This document shows positions 1 through 6,956 of a stretch of 64,000 nucleotides of DNA, in pieces. Numbering within the stretch: position 1 is the first letter of the stretch; each line of letters begins with the position of its first letter. A program made the position numbers and the translations under genes. The notes under the pieces were generated by a model. It had not been told where the DNA came from. It did no database searches and was given only the letters and a program-made list of their open reading frames with translations. This DNA is from Arenibacter antarcticus. GTDB lineage: Bacteria > Bacteroidota > Bacteroidia > Flavobacteriales > Flavobacteriaceae. The stretch is from contig NZ_CP166679.1 of the NCBI RefSeq assembly GCF_041320605.1, positions 248,001-312,000 of the forward strand. Reading direction: 5' to 3'.

Positions 1-1101
1 AAATCGGTATTGTACACCAATCCCTTCGTTACGAAAAAAATAATTAACCCTACCGGGGAAAATTTTAGCAAACCAGCAATTATTATTGCCAATCACACGT
101 CTTTTCTAGACATTTTGGCGGTGGGAATGTTACATCCAAAAATTATTTTCTTGGTAAACGACTGGGTTTATCAATCCCCAATTTTTGGCAAAGCGGTACA
201 ATTAGCAGGATTCTACCCTGTTTCGGCAGGAATAGAAAATGGCTTGGAACATTTAAGGAATAAAGTGGATCAAGGCTACTCCTTAATGGCATTCCCGGAA
301 GGCACCAGGTCTAAAACTAATAAAATAAGACGATTTCATAAAGGTGCCTTTTATTTAGCAGAACAATTTGATTTGGATATTGTAGCCGTACTTATCCATG
401 GTAATTCTGAAGTACTTCCCAAAGGCAGTTTTGTGATCAAAAATGGAAGTATCACCATAAAAATATTGGAAAGGATTAGGTGCAACAACCCCTATTATGG
501 AGATACCTATCGGGAACGGTCCAAAACCATCGCAGCCCATTTTAGGAAGCAGTTTCAACTCCTTAGAGAGGAAACTGAAGGGAATACATATTTTTTTAGG
601 ACCATTCTGGAAGATTATAGATATAAAGGAGACGCTATATTTAAGAGTGTTAAAAGGGATCTGAAGGCAAATTCGGGAATTTATGCGCAACTTTGTACTC
701 TAATTGGAGTTTCAGATTCTATAATTCATCTTTCAAAAGATTATGGGCAAGTGGATTTTCTGTTATCTTTAAATGCCGTAGACCGAAAAATGATTACCTA
801 TCTAGAGGACGAATCGGTTAGACCTATTATTAAAAACAGTTTTATAGCGCAGCAGATTGCTAAATTAACCTTGGTAAATACGGTTGATGTCGCATTGAAA
901 CATCCGGCAAAAGTATTGATCATAAATCTGGAAAAGGAGAATTTAGATCAGGTGATTTCTAATTTTGATAGGGATATTGAGGTCCTCATATTATTAAAAG
1001 AGGGGACAAAAATGCTGGATTTTATAAAAACAAGCACCGCATTTATACCTGTTTCGATACAAGAAGACCTAATTGTTTTAGAAAAATCCAAACCCTTATA
1101 A
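1..1101 (+). CDS. C-terminal part of a multidomain lysophospholipid acyltransferase / methyltransferase-like protein (5' truncated by window)
   Basis: The reading frame is open to base 1, so the true start lies outside the window. Counting from the TTG at base 10, residues 25-130 form a PlsC-type acyltransferase domain: NHTSFLD gives the HX4D catalytic pair (H29, D34), and FPEGTR (95-100) is the acyl-acceptor binding motif. Residues about 200-363 look like a class I methyltransferase fold, but the glycine-rich SAM loop reads SKDYG instead of a GxGxG pattern. From family knowledge, flavobacterial pigment clusters carry a trifunctional protein (MMPL exporter, acyltransferase, methyltransferase); I infer this is its tail, with the MMPL part upstream. 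It ends 170 bases before an oxidoreductase on the same strand. The acyltransferase call is firm; the methyltransferase-like call is moderate. Confidence 0.8.
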   Translation, partial: KSVLYTNPFVTKKIINPTGENFSKPAIIIANHTSFLDILAVGMLHPKIIFLVNDWVYQSPIFGKAVQLAGFYPVSAGIENGLEHLRNKVDQGYSLMAFPEGTRSKTNKIRRFHKGAFYLAEQFDLDIVAVLIHGNSEVLPKGSFVIKNGSITIKILERIRCNNPYYGDTYRERSKTIAAHFRKQFQLLREETEGNTYFFRTILEDYRYKGDAIFKSVKRDLKANSGIYAQLCTLIGVSDSIIHLSKDYGQVDFLLSLNAVDRKMITYLEDESVRPIIKNSFIAQQIAKLTLVNTVDVALKHPAKVLIINLEKENLDQVISNFDRDIEVLILLKEGTKMLDFIKTSTAFIPVSIQEDLIVLEKSKPL

Positions 1102-1201
1102 AGGATGGTCATAGCACATGAAATAATATTCACAACTAGGATGAAAATGTATATATGGTAAGACGAAAATTGGCAGAGCCAATAAATTTAGAGCGGCTTA
1201 T

Positions 1202-1221
1202 TTAATTCAAATTTGAATTAA
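1202..1221. promoter_or_regulatory. 20-bp perfect palindrome upstream of the oxidoreductase gene
   Basis: The 20 bases read identically on both strands (centre CAAATTTG). The site lies 50 bases before the ATG at 1272, in the only sizeable gap of the 1-6665 operon. Such symmetry suits a dimeric regulator, but the AT-rich composition makes chance symmetry more likely. No regulator gene is in view. Confidence 0.4.
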
Positions 1222-1271
1222 TCAACACTTATGAAATGAGCATGACCGTTAAAAAAAATAAATAGCTACAT

Positions 1272-2807
1272 ATGAAAGAGCACTATGATGTTGTAATTAT
1301 TGGAAGCGGATTAGGCGGATTGGTATCTGCACTAATTTTGGCCAAGGAGGGTTATAGCGTCTGTGTCCTAGAAAAGAACAATCAGTTTGGGGGTAATCTT
1401 CAAACCTTTGTACGCGATAAGACCATTTTTGATACCGGGGTACATTATATTGGAGGGCTCTCAGAAGGGCAAAACCTGCATCAATATTTCACCTATTTGG
1501 GAATCATGGATCAACTAAAGCTTAAAAAACTTGATAAAAATGGCTTCGATATCGTCACTTTTGATGGCGACCCTACCGAATACCGTCATGCGCAAGGTTA
1601 TGAGTTATTTGAAAATAGCTTGATAGACCAATTTCCTGAGGAGGAAAAAGCCATAAAAACCTATAGCGAAAAACTAAGGGATACCTGTTCCAAATTTCCC
1701 CTTTACAATTTAAATAAGGGCAAACCTCCTTATGAATCGGACGAGGCCCTGAAGTTAAATGCCAAGACCTATATTAATTCCCTAACCGATAATAAAAAAT
1801 TACAGGCCGTTTTAGCAGGCACCAATTTTCTGTATGCCGGTGATGGGGAACGATCCCCCCTTTATGTGCATGCGCTTTCCGTTAACTCCTATATAGAAAG
1901 TGCCTACAGGTGTATTAACGGTGGAAGCCAAATCACTAAGGTCCTCATTAAACAATTAAAGAAATTTGGTGGGGAGACCTATAAGCATCAGGAGGTTTCC
2001 AATTTTAATCTGAAGGATGGAGAAATAATTTCGGTAGATACCAAAAAAGGGAAACAAATAAATGGGAAAATCTTTATTTCCAATATAGAACCTAAGTTGA
2101 CCTTAAAATTGGTGGGGGAAGAAAATTTCAGAAAATCCTATACCAATAGGATCAATCAAATTGAAAGCACTATTGCCGCCTTTAGCCTTTATATTGTATT
2201 AAAACCAGATTCCTTTAAGTATTACAATAAAAATTTCTATCATTTTAAAGACGAAAATCGGGTTTGGAATGCCCAGCATTACACCCAGGAAAGCTGGCCC
2301 GAAGGCTATATGGTCTCTATGGGAGTCAAGAAAAAGGACGACGGATTTGGTGATAGTTTAATTGCCATGACCTATATGGATTTTGAGGAGGTAAAGATTT
2401 GGCAAGAGACCTTTAATACAGTAGCCCATAAAAATGATAGAGGACAGACCTATGAAGAATTTAAAGCCTACAAAACAGAAGTATTTCTTCAGGAATTAGA
2501 GAAAAAATTTCCGAACCTAAGGAATTGTATTCAGACCGTTTACACATCCACTCCCCTATCCTACAGGGATTATATTGGGTCACACAACGGGTCTATGTAC
2601 GGCTATGTTAAGGACGTTAACAACCCTCTCCGTTCTTTTGTTTCCCCTAGGACTAGGATTCCCAATCTATTATTTACGGGGCAAAGTTTAAATATGCATG
2701 GTATATTAGGGGTTACTATTGGTGCGGTAATCACCTGTTCGGAAGTATTGGGAAAAGATTACCTTTTGAATAAAATTTTGGAAGAAAACAAAACACAAGA
2801 AGTATAA
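1272..2807 (+). CDS. FAD-dependent oxidoreductase of the phytoene desaturase (CrtI)-like family
   Basis: The 511-residue protein starts with a Rossmann dinucleotide fold: GSGLGG at residues 11-16, followed by an acidic strand end (E34) and the GGNLQTF stretch typical of CrtI and carotenoid-isomerase relatives. The C-terminus (about 466-500, with FTGQ and HGILGVTIGA) is the second FAD-contacting segment. The family oxidises or isomerises polyenes and related lipids. It sits between an acyltransferase and a cupin-like oxygenase in a pigment-type operon, so I infer a role in maturing a polyene or acyl product; the true substrate is unknown. The ATG is preceded by a leader strongly similar to the one at 35225-35255. 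The downstream gene starts 10 bases after the stop. Confidence 0.85.
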   Translation: MKEHYDVVIIGSGLGGLVSALILAKEGYSVCVLEKNNQFGGNLQTFVRDKTIFDTGVHYIGGLSEGQNLHQYFTYLGIMDQLKLKKLDKNGFDIVTFDGDPTEYRHAQGYELFENSLIDQFPEEEKAIKTYSEKLRDTCSKFPLYNLNKGKPPYESDEALKLNAKTYINSLTDNKKLQAVLAGTNFLYAGDGERSPLYVHALSVNSYIESAYRCINGGSQITKVLIKQLKKFGGETYKHQEVSNFNLKDGEIISVDTKKGKQINGKIFISNIEPKLTLKLVGEENFRKSYTNRINQIESTIAAFSLYIVLKPDSFKYYNKNFYHFKDENRVWNAQHYTQESWPEGYMVSMGVKKKDDGFGDSLIAMTYMDFEEVKIWQETFNTVAHKNDRGQTYEEFKAYKTEVFLQELEKKFPNLRNCIQTVYTSTPLSYRDYIGSHNGSMYGYVKDVNNPLRSFVSPRTRIPNLLFTGQSLNMHGILGVTIGAVITCSEVLGKDYLLNKILEENKTQEV

Positions 2808-2817
2808 ATGATCTAGT

Positions 2818-3690
2818 ATGGGAAAGATCAAAACAACAGCAATTGACCGGGTAAGTAATATAAGCAAGGAAGACTTCATTAAAAACTATTATAAGCCACA
2901 GCGGCCCGTTTTAATAGAAAATTTAACCATGGATTGGAACGCCCGCGAAAAATGGAACCTAGACTACATACAGGCAATGGCAGGGGACCAGATTGTCCCG
3001 TTGTACAATAACGAACCTACCAAGGGAAAACAGAATTCTGCAGCCCCGGTAATGGAGATGAAATTATACGATTATTTGGAACTGCTAAAAAAAGGTCCAA
3101 CGGATCTACGTATTTTCTTCTTCAACATCATGGACAAGATGCCCCAGTTACTCCAAGATATAAAGTATCCGGATATTGGATTGAAACTTTTTAAACGTTT
3201 GCCCGTCATGTTTTTTGGCGGCGAGGGCTCCAAGGTATTACCACATTATGACATGGATTTGTCCGATTTACTTCATTTTCATTTTCACGGAAATAAAAGT
3301 GTGCTTTTATTTTCACCTGAACAGACCAAATACCTGTACAAGGTTCCCTATTCTGTGCACAATCTGGAAACCATTAATATGGACGACCCAGATGTTGCCA
3401 CCTATCCCGCACTAAAACGGGCCGAGGGACTTGTTGTGGAGATGAAACACGGAGACGCCCTTTATATGCCCAGCGGCTACTGGCATTATATAAAATATCT
3501 GGACGGGGGATTTTCAATTACGCTAAGGGCACTTCCAAGACGACCAATAGTACTGCTAAAAATGTTAAAGAACATCCTTCTAATGCGACCTTTCGAAAAT
3601 ATTATGCGAAAACTATGGGGAGAAAAATGGGTTGCCTATAAGGAAACAAGGATGGTACGCAACATCAACAAAAAGTATGGGAAACAATAG
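2818..3690 (+). CDS. Cupin-like (JmjC/Cupin_8 type) Fe(II)/2-oxoglutarate oxygenase-like protein
   Basis: This 290-residue protein has the layout of the cupin-8/JmjC group. An HYD triplet (H143, D145) would supply two iron ligands, and the distal histidine is probably H223 in the SGYWHY stretch. The N-terminal segment with RPVLIENL (29-36) is typical of these proteins. Known members hydroxylate amino-acid side chains or small molecules in the cytoplasm; no signal peptide is visible. It is translationally close to both neighbours (10 bases upstream, 6 downstream), so I infer that it tailors the product of this operon. The metal site looks intact. The substrate cannot be guessed from the sequence. 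Confidence 0.8.
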   Translation: MGKIKTTAIDRVSNISKEDFIKNYYKPQRPVLIENLTMDWNAREKWNLDYIQAMAGDQIVPLYNNEPTKGKQNSAAPVMEMKLYDYLELLKKGPTDLRIFFFNIMDKMPQLLQDIKYPDIGLKLFKRLPVMFFGGEGSKVLPHYDMDLSDLLHFHFHGNKSVLLFSPEQTKYLYKVPYSVHNLETINMDDPDVATYPALKRAEGLVVEMKHGDALYMPSGYWHYIKYLDGGFSITLRALPRRPIVLLKMLKNILLMRPFENIMRKLWGEKWVAYKETRMVRNINKKYGKQ

Positions 3691-3696
3691 GCGGGA

Positions 3697-5379
3697 ATGA
3701 ACATATGGCAACACATAAAACGGGGAGTCTTCTATGTGGCAATGCTTGCCCTATTGGGATCGTGCGGAATCTCAAAATCGATTAAGGACAGACCCGATAT
3801 TAGTTCCTATAACTCAAAAATCCCAGAGATAAATAAAATTTCGGATTCCACTTTTATCCTTGGCAATAATTCCCTTCGAAAAAATAAACAAGGACAATGG
3901 GAACTGTATGTTTCTGGAGACCCCATGGAAAGAGGACTTATTACTGGGGCCCTTACCGAAGAACTATTTCAGGCCCAGGAAGCTATTTTTCTGTCCAAGG
4001 TAGAACAAATGGTCCCTTCCAAATTAAAAAGAGCTCTACTTAGAAAATTTTTGGCCTGGTACAATAGAAAAATTCACCTCAACATTCCTGAGGAATACAA
4101 GGCGGAGATACTGGGACTATCCCGGTATGCCTCGGATAGTTACAACCATATCGCAGATCCGTATTTACGAGTGCTCTACCTCCACGGAGCCCATGATATT
4201 GGTCACGCCCTACAAGATCTGGCTTTAGTGGGCTGCTCCTCATTTGCTGTTTGGGGCGATAAGACAGAGGATGGCAACCTGATCATCGGTAGGAATTTTG
4301 ATTTCTATGCAGGGGATGAATTTGCCAAAAACAAGATCATTTCCTTTGTAGCCCCTACCGAAGGATACAACTTTATGTCCGTTTCTTGGGGCGGCATGAT
4401 CGGAGTGGTTTCTGGGATGAACGAACATGGTCTAACGGTAACTATAAATGCGGGGAAATCCAAAATTCCTGTAGTAGCCAAAACACCCATTAGCATCCTT
4501 ACCAGAGAAATATTACAATACGCGACTACCCTGGAAGAGGCAATTGCGATTGCCAAGAAACGGCAGGTATTTGTTTCAGAATCTATATTAATAGGAAGTG
4601 CGAAGGACCAAAATGCGAAAATTATAGAGATATCGCCCCATAATTTTGGGGTCTACGAAGTACCCAATTCGGATCAATTAATATGTTCCAACCATTTTCA
4701 AAGTACCGCTTACGCCCAAGATAAAAACAACTTAAAACATATTCAGGAAAGTCATTCGTTTTATCGGTACCAGCGTATAGATGAACTTTTGGGAAATCAA
4801 AACAAAATAACCCCAACAATAGCAGTAGATTTGCTTAGAAATAAGAAAGGTATTAATGATGCCAATATCGGTTTGGGAAATGAAAAGGCGTTAAATCAAT
4901 TATTGGCCCATCACGGTGTAGTATTTAAGCCGAAAGATCGTATGGTTTGGGTTTCTTCCAATCCCTATCAATTGGGCGAATTTGTGGCCTATGACCTGAA
5001 AGAGATCTTTAAGGATTCTAATAATCAAAATCCAAGAAAATCATTGTCATCGCCCTGGAAAAATATTGAAAAAGACTCTTTCCTTTACACCCAGACCTAT
5101 CTCGATTACGAAAAATACCGAGAATATAGCCTACAAATCCAAATGGCAATTACAGAAAAGAATCCCCTATCCCCTTCTTTTCTGGAAACCTTTAAAAAAT
5201 TGAACCCAGAATTTTGGGAGACCCACTATTGGATTGGACGTTACTATTACGAAAAAAAATATTACACCGCAGCCTACTATGCTTTTTTGGTAGCAAGTAC
5301 TAAAGAAATAACCACGGTCCCACAGGAAGAAAAGGTACATTCCTATATTAAAAAAACAAAACGCAAAATAAACCTATGA
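3697..5379 (+). CDS. C45-family autoproteolytic Ntn hydrolase / acyltransferase lipoprotein
   Basis: The 560-residue protein starts with a lipoprotein signal peptide ending LGSC, making C23 the probable lipidated residue, so it should be exported and membrane-anchored. Residues about 175-400 resemble choloylglycine hydrolase / C45 acyltransferases: GCSSF (C180 the likely nucleophile freed by autocleavage), then GRNFDF and the GVVSGMNEHGL stretch. The C-terminal 130 residues look like a helical TPR-like tail. Family members hydrolyse or form amide and ester bonds. Its place between a cupin oxygenase and a CoA-ligase-like enzyme suggests acylation or deacylation of the cluster product outside the cytoplasm, which is inference. 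The stop overlaps the next start by four bases. Confidence 0.8.
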   Translation: MNIWQHIKRGVFYVAMLALLGSCGISKSIKDRPDISSYNSKIPEINKISDSTFILGNNSLRKNKQGQWELYVSGDPMERGLITGALTEELFQAQEAIFLSKVEQMVPSKLKRALLRKFLAWYNRKIHLNIPEEYKAEILGLSRYASDSYNHIADPYLRVLYLHGAHDIGHALQDLALVGCSSFAVWGDKTEDGNLIIGRNFDFYAGDEFAKNKIISFVAPTEGYNFMSVSWGGMIGVVSGMNEHGLTVTINAGKSKIPVVAKTPISILTREILQYATTLEEAIAIAKKRQVFVSESILIGSAKDQNAKIIEISPHNFGVYEVPNSDQLICSNHFQSTAYAQDKNNLKHIQESHSFYRYQRIDELLGNQNKITPTIAVDLLRNKKGINDANIGLGNEKALNQLLAHHGVVFKPKDRMVWVSSNPYQLGEFVAYDLKEIFKDSNNQNPRKSLSSPWKNIEKDSFLYTQTYLDYEKYREYSLQIQMAITEKNPLSPSFLETFKKLNPEFWETHYWIGRYYYEKKYYTAAYYAFLVASTKEITTVPQEEKVHSYIKKTKRKINL

Positions 5380-6665
5380 CCCCAAACATAGATCTAGAAA
5401 GTACAGCAGTGATTCAGCGATTACAGGAGCAACGCTTACAGGAACTCATGTTATACGTCAGTGAGTACTCTACCTACTACAAAAGAATTTTTAAGGATTA
5501 CAACATTAATCCAATGGAGATCAACACACTATCTGACCTAAATAAAATACCTGTTACCACAAAGGAGGACCTGCAAAAATATAACGATGATTTTCTCTGT
5601 GTAGACCGAAAAAAAATAATAGACTACGTCACCACCTCGGGCACCCTTGGTGAGCCGGTAACTTTTGCCTTAACGGATATGGATTTAGACCGATTGGCTT
5701 ATAATGAGGCCATATCGTTTGGTTGTGCCGGTATTACTTCGGATGATATTTTACAGCTCACCACAACCATAGACCGGCGATTTATGGCGGGATTAGCCTA
5801 TTTTTTGGGTGCTAGACAGCTAGGAGCGGGAATTATTCGTGTAGGGGCAGGAATTCCAGAACTACAATGGGATTCTATTCTAAGATTTAAGCCTACCTAT
5901 TTAATCGTAGTCCCTTCTTTTTTATTAAAGTTGATAGAATACGCCCACCAACAAGGAATTAACCCAAACGAATCTGGGATAAAGGGAGCTATTTGTATAG
6001 GGGAATCCTTAAGGAATGAGGATTTCACCCTAAACACACTCGCCTCCAAAATAAAGGAAGATTGGGATATTTCCCTTTATTCTACCTACGCTTCTACCGA
6101 AATGAGCACGGCATTTACAGAATGTGAAGCGCAACAAGGTGGCCATCACCAACCAGAATTGATCATTATTGAGATTTTGGATGAGGCCGGAAAACAGGTG
6201 GCCGACGGGAAGCCCGGTGAACTTACGATCACCACTCTAGGAGTGGAAGCCATGCCCTTGATAAGATTTAAGACCGGTGATATTGTACAGGCCCATTCCG
6301 CTCCCTGTAGTTGTGGAAGAAATACTATGAGGTTAGGGCCAGTTATAGGTCGGAAAAAACAGATGATTAAATATAAGGGAACAACCCTGTACCCACCTGC
6401 AATGTACAACGTCCTCAACCATTTCAATGATATAGAAGCCTTCGTTATAGAAATAGATCACAACAGTATTGGCACCGATGAGATTTGTATCAAAATTGCG
6501 GCACAAAATCCTTCAGAGGGATTGTTGCAAAATATTAAAGATCATTTTAGGGCAAAGTTGCGGGTAACGCCCAAAATAGAATTTCACGATTTTAAAACTA
6601 TTCAAGAATTGCGATTTCCAAAAATGAGCAGAAAGCCCGTTGTGGTTATCGATCATCGTTCCTAA
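5376..6665 (+). CDS. Phenylacetate-CoA ligase (PaaK)-like adenylate-forming enzyme
   Basis: The 429-residue protein is a PaaK-type ANL enzyme. The ATP-binding loop TTSGTLGEP is at residues 86-94, a YASTEMS stretch matches the aryl-substrate and adenine region, RFKTGDIV is the core A8-side motif, and a cysteine pair (PCSCGR) precedes the C-terminal domain, as is usual in PaaK relatives. Such enzymes activate aryl or acyl acids as adenylates and usually pass them to CoA. In flexirubin-like pathways an aryl acid starter must be activated, so I infer that this enzyme either does this or activates an acyl group for a transferase. ATG overlaps the preceding stop (ATGA), implying translational coupling. 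It is the last gene of the operon. Confidence 0.85.
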   Translation: MTPNIDLESTAVIQRLQEQRLQELMLYVSEYSTYYKRIFKDYNINPMEINTLSDLNKIPVTTKEDLQKYNDDFLCVDRKKIIDYVTTSGTLGEPVTFALTDMDLDRLAYNEAISFGCAGITSDDILQLTTTIDRRFMAGLAYFLGARQLGAGIIRVGAGIPELQWDSILRFKPTYLIVVPSFLLKLIEYAHQQGINPNESGIKGAICIGESLRNEDFTLNTLASKIKEDWDISLYSTYASTEMSTAFTECEAQQGGHHQPELIIIEILDEAGKQVADGKPGELTITTLGVEAMPLIRFKTGDIVQAHSAPCSCGRNTMRLGPVIGRKKQMIKYKGTTLYPPAMYNVLNHFNDIEAFVIEIDHNSIGTDEICIKIAAQNPSEGLLQNIKDHFRAKLRVTPKIEFHDFKTIQELRFPKMSRKPVVVIDHRS

Positions 6666-6956
6666 CATAAAAAATTATTTGAAACGGACTATCCCCAATA
6701 CAGCACTATAGCGCAATTATATAAAATAAATTGACACTATTAAAAGAGGGTGATTATTTGTTTAATTAATCAAAACAAGTTAATTTATAAGCTATTAGTT
6801 TAATAAAAAAAATAAACTTGGAATTTACCTTTACCTAAAGCAGCCATAAAATATTCTTAACAAGTTGATCAACCTTATTAAGAAGCAGCCAAAATTGCAA
6901 TGCATTCCTATGGGCATTATTTTTAATCCATCATTTCCATTTTCGATATACGAATT
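6666..6956. other. AT-rich intergenic gap between the biosynthetic operon and the dikinase gene
   Basis: These 291 bases hold no credible coding frame. A near-match to the phylum -7 box (TATTTTTA around 6918-6925, last base off) precedes the dikinase start by about 30 bases. I see no convincing terminator hairpin after 6665. Confidence 0.5.
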
